The notes: generated by a model not told the origin, from the letters alone. A stretch of DNA of 64,000 nt from Chitinophaga varians (GCF_014529945.1 NZ_JACVFB010000001.1:1919273-1983272), one strand, 5' to 3'; positions 25,125 to 34,957 are shown, numbered from the stretch's first letter. A program made the numbers and translations.

Positions 25125-25700
25125 ATGATAACAGCACCTTTCTACCCCGGTCATCTGGCGATGATGCCCACCAGCATTCCGCCCGGAGCCGTCATGGCTT
25201 TCGCCGGAAAAGTAACGGACCATTACGTTCAATTCGAGAGTATGATCAACTCCTATGGCTGGATGCTCTGTGACGGGCGGACCTTGGCACAAAGTGATTA
25301 TCCGGTGCTATACGCCGTGTTAGGCGACCAATACAATACCGCCGAAGTGAAGGACGATGCGTTCTGTATTCCGGATTACCGGGGGTATTTTCTGCGCATG
25401 GCCGATATGGGCAGCGGACGCGATCCCGATGCCGGCAGCAGGAAGCTGGCGAACAATTCCGTCAGCAGTGAAGTGGGCTCCATTCAGGAAGACGCCCTGC
25501 AAATACACCAGCATGCATACCTGAAAACCGGCGAGCTGAATGACCCTAAAGGTAAAAACGAACAGGGCAAACCTGTGCCAACGGGTTCTGCTTTCACCAG
25601 CGATCCCGTTGACGGTACCGGCTCCCCGGGCAGTGTACGAACCAGCACTGAAACAAGGGCTAAAAACGTCTACGTCTATTATATCATCAAATTTGTTTAA
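25125..25700 (+). CDS. phage tail collar domain protein
   Basis: 191 residues. The tail-collar fold is clear: IPPGAVMAFAGKV near residue 18, GWMLCDGRTLAQSDYPVLYA near 45, then FCIPDYRGYFLRMAD with the conserved PDxRGxF(L/V)R motif. The C-terminal part has HQHAY, as in microcystin-dependent proteins and phage short tail fibres, and ends in YYIIKFV. Such domains occur in phage fibres and in secreted proteins of Bacteroidota. No capsid, tail-tube or integrase gene is nearby, so it is not part of a prophage here. It sits 4 bp after the 912-residue gene and 18 bp before the peptidase-like gene. Confidence 0.85.
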   Translation: MITAPFYPGHLAMMPTSIPPGAVMAFAGKVTDHYVQFESMINSYGWMLCDGRTLAQSDYPVLYAVLGDQYNTAEVKDDAFCIPDYRGYFLRMADMGSGRDPDAGSRKLANNSVSSEVGSIQEDALQIHQHAYLKTGELNDPKGKNEQGKPVPTGSAFTSDPVDGTGSPGSVRTSTETRAKNVYVYYIIKFV

Positions 25701-25718
25701 CAGTTAAAACCTTATCTT

Positions 25719-26417
25719 ATGGCTTTTAATGCTTATCATGGCGTCACGCAAACGACTGACAACAGTTGTGGCGCCTTCTCGCTGGCCGCGGCTTTGGTAC
25801 ATCTCGGCGCCGCTGCCGTCCCAGACATCCTGAATACAGGCAACCTGACGCAACGGTATACCGCGCCTGGTCCGGCAGCCCTTGCCCAACGTATTTACCA
25901 GACAACAGGCAATCTGCTTCTCAACCTCGCCGCCACGGCTCCTACCGCCACCTACCGGTACGAAGAACCGGTCGACGACTATAATCCGCCTTCAGCGCTG
26001 GCTTATATCGCCAATCAATTTGGATTGGCGGCCACCAACATCATCGTGTATTATACCAATCAGGCCGCAGCGATACTGCAGAACATACAGGTCACCAATG
26101 TGGGTGCAGGTACCGACCTGTTACAGACAGAAATTGATCTGATCACGACGCAACCGGCATATGGACTGGTGAATGGCCCGGTTAACTATACACAAAAGCC
26201 CGGCGCCCAGGAAGCGCATCTGGTGGTAGTGGATAATCTTAACCACACGATTGCGCTGAATGATAATGAGCTCTATGATCCCGGCTATGGCTATGTGGGA
26301 CCTTATACGCTCAATAACAACGGACCTTTGCCGTTGACACAAATTAGTTTCACCCTCCCCGGCGGGTTGGTTGTCAACTATAATTTCAGCGGCGTATGGA
26401 TCAAATTGAAGGCGTAA
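25719..26417 (+). CDS. putative papain-like or C39-like cysteine peptidase
   Basis: 232 residues. Near the N-terminus is TTDNSCGAFSLAAAL, a Cys at the start of a helix as in papain- and C39-type peptidases. AHLVVVDN near residue 170 supplies a candidate His before a strand, and NDNELYDPGYG follows with candidate Asn/Asp. This Cys-His-Asn/Asp order fits a cysteine peptidase or peptidase-like fold; substrate and activity are inferred. There is no signal peptide. The gene closes the operon and is followed by a 14-bp stem terminator. Confidence 0.5.
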   Translation: MAFNAYHGVTQTTDNSCGAFSLAAALVHLGAAAVPDILNTGNLTQRYTAPGPAALAQRIYQTTGNLLLNLAATAPTATYRYEEPVDDYNPPSALAYIANQFGLAATNIIVYYTNQAAAILQNIQVTNVGAGTDLLQTEIDLITTQPAYGLVNGPVNYTQKPGAQEAHLVVVDNLNHTIALNDNELYDPGYGYVGPYTLNNNGPLPLTQISFTLPGGLVVNYNFSGVWIKLKA

Positions 26418-26437
26418 CAGCTGGTAGCCAAAAAAGC

Positions 26438-26472
26438 AAAGCGGTTGATTCGATCAGTGAATCAACCGCTTT
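26438..26472. terminator. bidirectional rho-independent terminator
   Basis: A perfect 14-bp stem AAAGCGGTTGATTC / GAATCAACCGCTTT with a 7-base loop, between the convergent peptidase-like and GH35 genes; works for both. Confidence 0.9.
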
Positions 26473-26499
26473 GTGATGAGCTTCTTCGAAAAAAATGAA

Positions 26500-28305
26500 T
26501 TACTGGACCACGTCCAATATGGGATGGTCTAATCCCTGCACCTGTGTTTCAGCAGGTTTAATCAGTTCCAGCACAGTAATTTTATTCTGACCGGTTTTCA
26601 GCCATTCAGCCGGCACATACAGTGTTTGCTGTGGGCCTACCTGCCAGTAACGGCCCAGATGATGGCCGTTGATCCACACAACACCTTTGCCCCATTTGCT
26701 CATGTCCAGGTAAGTGTCGCCCTTGCTGTTTAAAGTGAAACTACCTTCTTTCAATACCGGCGCATCTGCCGTCACTGCGGAGGTTTTGACAACCGGCTGC
26801 TGTTCGTACGGGAGCTTAAATTGCTGCCACTGGCTGATAGCCGTTCCGTTAAACAATACCTGACCATCTATTCCTTTTCTGTTTTTCAGGAGATAAGGAC
26901 CGAAGTTGATGCGTCCCAGATTTTCGACCAGAATATCTAATGTTACCACGCCCGCAGGAAGGGTAATATCGACACTGTCTTGTTTGAGGCGTCTGTCGAG
27001 GATGGCCACTCTTTTTCCGTTTACGAAAACCAGTCCGTAATCGCGGAGGTCTTTTATCTTTAAAGTACCGCTACTGCCACCTTTCAGGGTAGTACGATAC
27101 AATACGAAGCCATAGGCCTGTTTCAGGTCTTCGAACGTTAGCGGATATACGCTTTTTACCGCAGCTGGCAGCTGGCCGAACAGGGCGCCGCTGCGTTCAA
27201 AAGTAATCACCGGCGTAGTGATCACCGGTTTTTTCGCTGGTACTTCCGGCAGTGTTACTCCCGGCGCCAGATGTTTGGCGATGACGTTTCTGAACGCCAT
27301 GAATTTGGGCGTTGCATTTCCTGCTTCGTCCAGCGGAGCGTCATAGTCATAGCTGCTGATCTGTGGCGAATAGGGCGCCTCGTCGCTATAGTTGGCGCCG
27401 TTCATATAACCGCGGGTAGTACCGCCGTGGAACATATACATATTGATAGAAATACCGGCAGCCAGCACTCTGTCTAAACGGGTAAGGAATTTTTCGTAAG
27501 GAACGGTATGGTGCTTTTCGCCCCAGGAGTCAAACCAGGCGGGATACCATTCGGCAATATAGAAAGGTCCTTTACCCTGATGATTTTCTCTTACCAGTTG
27601 TTTCACTTTTTCGGGATCATCCACGCCATTTACAGCCGGCAGCAGGCCCGGCAGATGCCCCTTGGCCACATCTGCACCCGGATCACAGGTATATAACAAC
27701 CCATCAAAACCCGCCTCTGTAAACATTTTACGGTTGATCTCCAGGTAAGATTTATCGTTGGAATACGAACCGTATTCATTTTCGATCTGCACCATCAGGA
27801 TATTCCCCCCATGATTGATCTGCAAGGGCGCCAGCTGCCTGCCCACCGCTTTGATATAATTATTATAGGCCTTCAGGTATTGTGGTTCTTTACTCCTCAC
27901 TTCCAGTCCTTTTATTTCCTGGAGCCAATACGGATAACCGCCAAATTCCCACTCGGCACAGGCATAAGGACTGGGACGTAAAATAACCCACATCCCTTCT
28001 TCCTGGCATATTTTCACAAAGGCAGCGACGTCGTTGTTGCCGGAAAAATTATACCGTCCCTGCTCTGGTTCGTGCATGTTCCAGAACACATAAGTACCGA
28101 TGGTATTCAACCCCATGGCCTTCGCCATCCTGATACGGCCGCGCCACGATTCCCGGGGCACCCGCAGATAATGTATTTCGCCAGAAATCATCTGAAACGG
28201 TTTCCCGTCCAGCAAAAAGGTGGAGTCGCCTAACTGAAAGGTGTGCTGCGCGCTGAGCTGAACACAGTATAACATCATCAGTATTACTACGCTGATTTTC
28301 TTCAT
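26500..28305 (-). CDS. beta-galactosidase (GH35)
   Basis: 601 residues with a signal peptide (about 1-19, ending LSAQ). GH35 landmarks are in order: GEIHYLRVPRESW, GLNTIGTYVFWNMHEP, the acid/base Glu in QIENEYGSY (near residue 175), and the nucleophile Glu in YIAEWYPAWFDSWG (near 255). MYMFHGGT and SYDYDAPL follow. C-terminal beta domains end with a GVVWINGHHLGRYW motif that shapes the galactose site. It would remove terminal beta-galactose residues in the periplasm or at the surface. It is the last gene of the utilization locus and overlaps the GH30 gene by 4 bp. The locus target may be a galactan-containing glycan. Confidence 0.92.
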   Translation of the reverse strand: MKKISVVILMMLYCVQLSAQHTFQLGDSTFLLDGKPFQMISGEIHYLRVPRESWRGRIRMAKAMGLNTIGTYVFWNMHEPEQGRYNFSGNNDVAAFVKICQEEGMWVILRPSPYACAEWEFGGYPYWLQEIKGLEVRSKEPQYLKAYNNYIKAVGRQLAPLQINHGGNILMVQIENEYGSYSNDKSYLEINRKMFTEAGFDGLLYTCDPGADVAKGHLPGLLPAVNGVDDPEKVKQLVRENHQGKGPFYIAEWYPAWFDSWGEKHHTVPYEKFLTRLDRVLAAGISINMYMFHGGTTRGYMNGANYSDEAPYSPQISSYDYDAPLDEAGNATPKFMAFRNVIAKHLAPGVTLPEVPAKKPVITTPVITFERSGALFGQLPAAVKSVYPLTFEDLKQAYGFVLYRTTLKGGSSGTLKIKDLRDYGLVFVNGKRVAILDRRLKQDSVDITLPAGVVTLDILVENLGRINFGPYLLKNRKGIDGQVLFNGTAISQWQQFKLPYEQQPVVKTSAVTADAPVLKEGSFTLNSKGDTYLDMSKWGKGVVWINGHHLGRYWQVGPQQTLYVPAEWLKTGQNKITVLELIKPAETQVQGLDHPILDVVQ

Positions 28306-29831
28306 TGCTTACTGTTTATTTTATTTAGTTGTTGCGTTATTGTGACAACGGAACGCGCCGGGACCACCAGCGTATGCCCGTTTACGTTATCCGGTTGCAG
28401 GTTCCCCTCCCTATTCGTGGTATAACTGCGCATGCCTCCACGGGGAATGCCTTTACCCCGCACCTCGATGGTAGCGGCCGAAGTGCCACTGTTGATCACC
28501 ACCATGGCGAGGCTGTTGTCTTTATTTCTGTAGGCCGACAGGTACAGGTCTTTCACTTCAGCGTTGCCACCCAGCTGCACGGCCACCCTTTGCGCGGCAG
28601 GCCGTACAAAGCGGCTATAGTTGCCCAACACCCATAACATTTTGGTGTCGTGTATTTGCCCGTCTACCTTATTTTTATCAATATAAATCAATCCGTCTTT
28701 ATAGTCGTAGGGCGATATCGCGAGCCACCACTGCCAGGCCGAGGCATTGGCAACGGTAAGGTCTGTATGAATAACTTTAGCCACGTACAGTGCGGCGTCC
28801 ATCCCGAGATCAACTTTACTGCCGTTCATTTCTCCGGCATTATCGCCCAGTATACAATATTCTGATTGCCAGAAAGGAATACCTTTCAGGGTGGTGTGCA
28901 GTCTTTGGCGTATAGCCAAGGCCGTATCCCGGGGAGAGGTGGTGAAATAGCTGTGTCCTGCCAGCGCCTTATACACATGGGAACAATTGCCGAGGTAAAA
29001 AGGGCTATGCTGATCAAAGAAAGCCGCTATCTGAGTGCCTTTGGCGGGCTTGTCTTCACCGGCATAGAGATAGTTGAGTTTGCCTGCTTCTGTAATTAAT
29101 ATTTTGGTAGACAGCTGGTGCTGGCGAAAGGATTGGTCTACCGCTTTTACAAGCCCGTGAATTTGTTCATTGTTGTAAGGGCATCCTTCCTGGCCTCCAT
29201 CGCTCCAGTCCCATTGGGGTTCATTAACGGGACTTACAAAATCGAGCGTGATGCCGGTCGTTTGCTGAATACCCAGTACCACGTCTTTCAGGAAGTTGGC
29301 GACGAGGGGGTATTGCTCCGGCGATACGTTACACAGGCCTTTAGTGGCAAAGGCTTTACCATTGCGGGTGAAGGCTACCGGCGGGCTATTGAGGAAGCCC
29401 AGGAACTGTTGAACGCCTCTGGCTTTAGCGGCATTCAGGAACCAGATCTGCCCTGCGGGCTGCTGCCAGTGGTACTGATGATCGGCGCCCAGAAAGCAGG
29501 CGGCGCGGCGCCATTCATCACGGATGCCGCTGTCGTCGCCCTGTTCGGTACTACCGGCCCCAATATTAAATCGCCACATCGACAAGCCAATGCCTTTGGG
29601 CTGCCCGTTAGCGGCCGTGTCGCTGCTAAACAACCAATCTGCCAGTTGGTTTCTTTTGCTATCCGGCCAGGCGCCGGTAAACTGGCAGGACCAGGCATCT
29701 GATGCTGCGAAGTTGTGAATGGTTTGTGCTTTCCCGGAAAGGTCGATGTTTACCTGAATCGCCTGATGATGCTGAGACATAGCCTGCTGCAGCACCATAC
29801 AGCCCAGCAGAACACCTATTGTTTTTTTCAT
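28302..29831 (-). CDS. GH30-family glycoside hydrolase
   Basis: About 509 residues from ATG 29831 (MKKTIGVLLGC; ATG 29837 also possible) with a signal peptide. A TIM barrel of GH30 type: GIGLSMWRFNIGAGS, NSPPVAFTRNG, the acid/base Glu in SPVNEPQWDW, and the nucleophile Glu in FWQSEYCILG, then a C-terminal beta domain with LYLSAYRNKDNSLAMVVIN. In GH30 these features occur in endo-beta-1,6-galactanases and related exo-enzymes; the exact linkage cannot be fixed here. It shares a 4-bp ATGA overlap with the GH35 gene, so coupled expression is likely. Degradation of beta-galactan is an inference from the pair. Confidence 0.85.
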   Translation of the reverse strand: MKKTIGVLLGCMVLQQAMSQHHQAIQVNIDLSGKAQTIHNFAASDAWSCQFTGAWPDSKRNQLADWLFSSDTAANGQPKGIGLSMWRFNIGAGSTEQGDDSGIRDEWRRAACFLGADHQYHWQQPAGQIWFLNAAKARGVQQFLGFLNSPPVAFTRNGKAFATKGLCNVSPEQYPLVANFLKDVVLGIQQTTGITLDFVSPVNEPQWDWSDGGQEGCPYNNEQIHGLVKAVDQSFRQHQLSTKILITEAGKLNYLYAGEDKPAKGTQIAAFFDQHSPFYLGNCSHVYKALAGHSYFTTSPRDTALAIRQRLHTTLKGIPFWQSEYCILGDNAGEMNGSKVDLGMDAALYVAKVIHTDLTVANASAWQWWLAISPYDYKDGLIYIDKNKVDGQIHDTKMLWVLGNYSRFVRPAAQRVAVQLGGNAEVKDLYLSAYRNKDNSLAMVVINSGTSAATIEVRGKGIPRGGMRSYTTNREGNLQPDNVNGHTLVVPARSVVTITQQLNKINSKQ

Positions 29832-29992
29832 GTTCATAGTAAGCGGTTGCACGCAAAGCCGCAGGGTATGCAAGACTTCCCGTTGATCATAAGAAGCATG
29901 GTCGCAAGGCTGTAAAGTAGTAAAATAGTCGCTGATTTTTTTCTAAATCCGGTCGGCTATCTTACCACTTTACAACTGTGTTGCCCGATTAA

Positions 29993-31666
29993 CTAGTAGC
30001 CAGGGTTCTGTTTCAGGGTGGCATTAGATGCCAGGATATCTGCCCTCGGAATGGGTAACCAGTAATTGGCTTCTTTGAACAGACGGTTATCTAACGCTAC
30101 TTTACGCGTATAGGTATAACTGTTATTATTCCGGGTAATGGTCATACCGTAAGCCGGAATATTTTCAGTGACGTTGGCGATTTTCCATCTGCGTACATCA
30201 TAAAAACGATGTTCCTCAAAGGCCAGCTCCACCTGTCTTTCTCTCCTGATGGCATCCCGCATCTGTTCCTGGGTGAGGCCGGGAGCTAACGCCGGCTGCT
30301 GCACGCTGGCACGCTGCCTGATCTGGTTAACAGCGTTGTATACGCTGGCGTCGGGCCCCATGGCCTCATTCTGTGCTTCTGCGTAGTTCAGCAACACTTC
30401 TGCGTAACGGAGGTATATCCAGGGCTGTAAACCGGCTACATCCCAGGGATTGTCGATCGGATTTTTGTCATCCATAAATTTGCGCAGGTAGTAACCCGTT
30501 TTGGAGGCATTCCAGTTGGAAGGTCCGTCCTTGCTGTCTTTACCGCCAGGGGTAAAGGTTTGTATGGTAGATCCTCTGTAGGAAGCGCCGTTATAGAGAA
30601 CGGTAGCATAAAAACGGGCGTCCCGGTTCTGATAGGGGTTCTGCGGATCATATCCGGAAGCAGGATCAGTAATTGGCTTCCCATTATTCATTTCGTAGGC
30701 GTCCACCATATTTTGTAAAGGTGTATTGCCGGCCCATCCTCCATAGCCATTGGGGCCGTTGGAGATCTCCAGGCATACGTGGCGGGCGCCGATGGCAAAC
30801 TGCCGCGCAAAAATGATTTCGTTGTTATTATTGTTGAGGAACAACTGCGTATAATCCGGCGCTATGCTGTATTTGGAGAGTGCCATGACTGCTTTGGCAG
30901 CATCGGCTGCGGCCTGCCAGGTACCTACGTTATAAAGCGGACTGGCTGCATAAAGCAACAGACGGGCTTTCAGGGCCAATGCGGCACCCTGTGTAGCTCT
31001 GCCTGGCAACCAGTCGGCGCTGTTGTTATCAACCGGAAGATCGGCCGCTGCGGCTGTCAGCTCGGCGATAACGTAGTCCATCGACTGTTGTAAGGTAGCC
31101 CTGTTGAATAAGGCCGGGTCGTTCAGGTTATCCTGTAAGCTGTATTCTTTATCTCCCATCATAATCACACCGCCATAGTTGCGGATGAGATCATGATAAC
31201 GGTAGGCGCGGATGAAACGCAGTTCTGCCTTTAACCGCTTGCGGTGTGCGGCACTCATCACTACGCTGTCAATGTTATTGAGCCCGTAGTTGCATTCCCG
31301 GATACCGCGGTAACTTCTTCCCCAGATAGTACCGGTGATACCCATGTTTTCCGGCGCCAGTTGCCCTTGTTGAACTACCCAGGTATTATCATCATTATTG
31401 TAAATGGATTCATCTGTAATAGAGCTCCACAGGCCGTACTCAAATCCTCTTCCAAATCCGGGGTTGCTGCCCTCTCCTTCTTTGTCCTGCAACCGGATGC
31501 TCAGATAGCGATTAATGACATAGTTTTCAAATAAAGAAGAATCCGCGATGACGGCGTTCCCCAGTATTTTATCGGTAGGTGTCACATTCAGAAAATCTTT
31601 CTGACAGGAGCAAAGGAAACCAGCCGCCACTAAAGCCAGACCGAAGAATATATTTGTCGTTTTCAT
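29993..31666 (-). CDS. SusD-like outer-membrane glycan-binding lipoprotein
   Basis: 557 residues with a lipoprotein signal (LCSC around residue 20), then the RagB/SusD fold. Signs are DFLNVTPTDK after the anchor, WGRSYRGIRECNYGLNNID, AELRFIRAYRYHDLIRNYGG, ALKARLLLYAASPLYN (TPR part), and the C-terminal RRERQVELAFEEHRFYDVRR. Such proteins form a lid over the SusC pore at the cell surface and bind the glycan. It lies 17 bp after susC and 161 bp before the GH30 gene. Confidence 0.95.
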   Translation of the reverse strand: MKTTNIFFGLALVAAGFLCSCQKDFLNVTPTDKILGNAVIADSSLFENYVINRYLSIRLQDKEGEGSNPGFGRGFEYGLWSSITDESIYNNDDNTWVVQQGQLAPENMGITGTIWGRSYRGIRECNYGLNNIDSVVMSAAHRKRLKAELRFIRAYRYHDLIRNYGGVIMMGDKEYSLQDNLNDPALFNRATLQQSMDYVIAELTAAAADLPVDNNSADWLPGRATQGAALALKARLLLYAASPLYNVGTWQAAADAAKAVMALSKYSIAPDYTQLFLNNNNNEIIFARQFAIGARHVCLEISNGPNGYGGWAGNTPLQNMVDAYEMNNGKPITDPASGYDPQNPYQNRDARFYATVLYNGASYRGSTIQTFTPGGKDSKDGPSNWNASKTGYYLRKFMDDKNPIDNPWDVAGLQPWIYLRYAEVLLNYAEAQNEAMGPDASVYNAVNQIRQRASVQQPALAPGLTQEQMRDAIRRERQVELAFEEHRFYDVRRWKIANVTENIPAYGMTITRNNNSYTYTRKVALDNRLFKEANYWLPIPRADILASNATLKQNPGY

Positions 31667-31683
31667 GATTTAATTTTTGAGTT

Positions 31684-34600
31684 TTACAACTTAACATTTA
31701 CACCCAGGTTCACGATACGCTGTTGCGGATAGAACTGTCCGCTGCTGCTGAATCCTTCCGGATCGTAGTCTTTTACCTGCGTGATGGTGAAAAGGTTGAA
31801 GGCGTTGGCATATACACGAAGACCCGCTATCCTGGCGCGTGACAAAGCAGGCGACTGGATGGTATATCCCAGGGAAATATTTTTCAGGCGAAGAAAAGAT
31901 GCGTTGTTCAGCCAGAAAGTATTAGGACGAAGGCCGCCATTGACGGAAGAGGAAGCACGTTCATCTACGCGGGGATAAGAACCTCCCGTGTTGGAAGGGC
32001 TCCAGCGATTATCGGCCCAGCTGCTGTAGAAGTTTCCAATGGTACCGGATTCAGGTAGTACATATTGACTCACGTGTGTTTGTCCGGCAAACAACACAGA
32101 CAAATCAAAGCCTTTGTAGTCGGCAGCCAGATTCATTCCGTAAGTGATTTCAGGAATGTTGCCATATTTGGTCCTCACCATATCATCTGCTGTGATCTGC
32201 TTGTCGCCGTTATAATCCTGATAGATCAAATCACCCGGTTTGGCATTGGGCAGATGTGGGTATTTGGCCAGATCGTCTGCTGTTCTGAAAATGCCGATGG
32301 CGTTGTACAACAGGTAAGTATTCATCGGCCCGCCGGTTTCCCGTTGATAGGGCAAAGTGCCTACTGCTTCATCTTTGAAGATGATTTTATTTTTGGCATA
32401 GGTGACGTTACCGGAAACATTATAGTGGAAACCGCCGGTGGTATTGTCATATCCCAGCGTTGCCTCAATACCCTGGCTGTTGACTTTACCGATATTTTCT
32501 GCGGGCACCAACGGATTGTTTTTATCAAACGGATTCACAATGCCGGAGGTTTGTGTCAGGGAGGTACGTGGCGTCAATATCTTGGTACGGCGCTGTTGGA
32601 AGTAGATAAACTCCAGGGAGAAGTGGTCCAGGAAAGTGGCGTTCAGGCCCAGGTCCATTTTTTTCGCTACCTCCCAGGTAATATTGGGATTGGCCAGCTT
32701 TACCAGGTCTATGCCACTCTGAATTTGTCCGTTGATCACATACTGGTTATAGAAAGAATAGTTGTCGAAATACTGGAACAGCCCCACATTATCATTACCC
32801 AGCGAACCATACGATCCACGGAGTTTCAGGCTGTTCATGAATTTCACCGGTTCAAACCAGGATTCTTTGGAGACTACCCAACCAGCAGAAACGGAAGGGA
32901 AAAATCCATATTGATTACCTTTCGGGAAAGTGGAAGATCCATCCACACGGGCCTGTACTTCCAGCAGATATTTCTCCAGGTAGTTGTAAGCGATTCTTCC
33001 GAAATAGCTTTTCCTGGTGAAATTGTAGCTGCTGCCAAAATTGCTCCTGTCGGTTGCGGCAGCGCCACCCTGCGACAGTTCCGGGGTGAGCGGTGTCGGG
33101 AAGTTGATACGGCCGGCGCTCAGGGTATCTACCATGTTTTTGCTTTGCTCATACCCTATCAACGCATTAAAATCGTGCGCCCCAAAACGGCGGACATAAT
33201 TCAGTTTAATGTTGGTGGTCAACAGGGACATGTTCCGCTGTTGCTCTACCAGAGATGCTTTACCGTTGGACCCTCCCACTATCTTCGGCACGTAGGTATT
33301 GGACGGCGCATCAAAGGTGTATTCTTTATAAGGAGTAGCAAAGGCCTTGGCGAAGCTCCATGCTTTATCGGCCGACAGGAAACCATCGAGGGATAACCCT
33401 TCTACGCCCGGGATAGCGTACGACCCTTTCAGGATACCGTTAAACACCTGGACAGGGTTGCGGGAAATACCGCCGATATCTGTTACCTGCATCACCGGGT
33501 TGTTATTTTCAATGCCGGTGGTAGGCAGGCCGTTGGGATATCTGTCCAATACCGTGGGATATGCCCGGTAGATACCCCGGAAAATATCTCCCGCCGAAGT
33601 GGTAGGATATTGACGATCTTCCTGGCGACCGGATAAGTACAAGCTTACTTTCAGCCGTTTGGTAACATCGGCGTCAATGTTTGACCTGAAATTATACTGA
33701 TTGTATTTGGTAGCGCCGTTCTTATATAAGCCATTTTGCCCGATCATGCCCAGGGAAACATAATACCGTACATTTTCCCCTCCGCCGTTCACAGAAAGGC
33801 TGTGTTGGTTCTGCGTCGTCGTTTTTCTCAGGGTGGCCTTTTGCCAGTCGGTATTCGGATAGTTTACCGGGTCTGAACCATCTTTGAACTTCTGCAATTG
33901 CTCGTCGGTGTAAAACTGGTTCATCCCGCCGGCGGTATTATTATAATACCGGATCTCATTCATGATCTGAGCATAGGTATAGGCGTCCGCCATTTTAGGT
34001 AACCTGGTTGGCGATGAAAATCCCTGGTTAAAGCTGTAGTTGATCACAGGCTTCCCGGTTTTACCCCGTTTGGTGGTGATCAGCATCACGCCGTTGGCAG
34101 CACGGCTGCCATATACAGCGGCGGAGGCGTCTTTCAGTACCGAAATACTTTCTATATCGTTCGGGTCCAGCCGTTCGAGGCCCCCGATTTGTCCGGGCAC
34201 GCCGTCCACCACGATCAATACGTCGTTGTTACCGGTGGTGGCGAGTCCGCGGATAGTCACCGTTGAACCGTCGTAGCCTGGCTCACCGGAGCGGTTGTTG
34301 GCAATCACACCGGAAAACCGGCCTGTCAGCGCATTGGATACGTTAGGCTGCGGGCTTTGCACAATGTCGGCCCCCTTCACCACAGAAATAGAGCCGGTGA
34401 GGGTAGCTTTCTTTTGGGTGCCATACCCTACCACTACCACCTCATTCACTGTTTTACTCAGGGCAGTGAGCACAATACGCAGCGGGGCGCCGCCTTTTAC
34501 GGCTACCCGTTGCTCGTTATATGACATATGGTTAAATAATAAGGTATCTCCAATGGCAGCGCTGATGCTGAATTTCCCATCACCATCAGTCAGTGCTCCG

Positions 34601-34800
34601 CCTGTTTTGTTCTTTACCCGAATGGTAACGCCGGGAACAGGGCTATTGTCGGCAGACACCGTACCGGTTACAACGGTCTGCTGCGCCTGGGCACTGCCGG
34701 CCCATAACAATAACAACGTAAAAAATAAGTGGGTAAGAATAGGTAGGCTCCGTAAAGGGACAAATAGTTCACGGTCCGTTCCGGATGGAAGTTTTTTCAT
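31684..34800 (-). CDS. SusC-like TonB-dependent outer-membrane transporter
   Basis: 1038 residues with a signal peptide ending AQA near residue 40, a carboxypeptidase-regulatory-like domain (VVTGTVSADNSPVPGVTI), a TonB-box-like segment NEVVVVGYGTQKK, a plug (VLIVVDGVPG, ISVLKDASAAVYGSRAANGV), then the 22-strand barrel ending in VNLGVNVKL. It imports oligosaccharides across the outer membrane with energy from TonB/ExbBD, paired with the SusD gene just downstream. The start used gives a rather long N-terminus before the hydrophobic core, but no better ATG is evident. Its 218-bp upstream region holds a pair of direct repeats that could bind the hybrid regulator. Confidence 0.95.
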   Translation of the reverse strand: MKKLPSGTDRELFVPLRSLPILTHLFFTLLLLWAGSAQAQQTVVTGTVSADNSPVPGVTIRVKNKTGGALTDGDGKFSISAAIGDTLLFNHMSYNEQRVAVKGGAPLRIVLTALSKTVNEVVVVGYGTQKKATLTGSISVVKGADIVQSPQPNVSNALTGRFSGVIANNRSGEPGYDGSTVTIRGLATTGNNDVLIVVDGVPGQIGGLERLDPNDIESISVLKDASAAVYGSRAANGVMLITTKRGKTGKPVINYSFNQGFSSPTRLPKMADAYTYAQIMNEIRYYNNTAGGMNQFYTDEQLQKFKDGSDPVNYPNTDWQKATLRKTTTQNQHSLSVNGGGENVRYYVSLGMIGQNGLYKNGATKYNQYNFRSNIDADVTKRLKVSLYLSGRQEDRQYPTTSAGDIFRGIYRAYPTVLDRYPNGLPTTGIENNNPVMQVTDIGGISRNPVQVFNGILKGSYAIPGVEGLSLDGFLSADKAWSFAKAFATPYKEYTFDAPSNTYVPKIVGGSNGKASLVEQQRNMSLLTTNIKLNYVRRFGAHDFNALIGYEQSKNMVDTLSAGRINFPTPLTPELSQGGAAATDRSNFGSSYNFTRKSYFGRIAYNYLEKYLLEVQARVDGSSTFPKGNQYGFFPSVSAGWVVSKESWFEPVKFMNSLKLRGSYGSLGNDNVGLFQYFDNYSFYNQYVINGQIQSGIDLVKLANPNITWEVAKKMDLGLNATFLDHFSLEFIYFQQRRTKILTPRTSLTQTSGIVNPFDKNNPLVPAENIGKVNSQGIEATLGYDNTTGGFHYNVSGNVTYAKNKIIFKDEAVGTLPYQRETGGPMNTYLLYNAIGIFRTADDLAKYPHLPNAKPGDLIYQDYNGDKQITADDMVRTKYGNIPEITYGMNLAADYKGFDLSVLFAGQTHVSQYVLPESGTIGNFYSSWADNRWSPSNTGGSYPRVDERASSSVNGGLRPNTFWLNNASFLRLKNISLGYTIQSPALSRARIAGLRVYANAFNLFTITQVKDYDPEGFSSSGQFYPQQRIVNLGVNVKL

Positions 34801-34915
34801 AACGCTCTATTTAAATGATTGATGGAATGCTGGCGAATTAATTCTGGTTGATTGGACGGTCTATTTTCAGCCGCTGTGACCTCCGCAATGTACTATGCCG
34901 TACACAGATCATAGA

Positions 34916-34948
34916 GGGGGTAAATCATTTAAAAACGGGGGTAAAATC
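34916..34948 (-). promoter_or_regulatory. direct repeats GGGGGTAAA(A)TC, candidate hybrid-regulator site
   Basis: GGGGGTAAATC at 34916-34926 and GGGGGTAAAATC at 34937-34948, start to start 21 bp, or two helical turns. They lie 116-148 bp upstream of the SusC start. AraC-type output domains of hybrid two-component systems bind direct repeats with such spacing. The assignment is an inference. Confidence 0.4.
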
Positions 34949-34957
34949 GTAAAATAT

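Noticed and set aside
25125..25700. Prophage based on the tail-collar domain
   Set aside because: No other phage structural, packaging, lysis or integration gene is within the window.
32065..33396. A 443-residue frame opposite susC
   Set aside because: Antisense shadow of a clear SusC gene; no recognisable domain.
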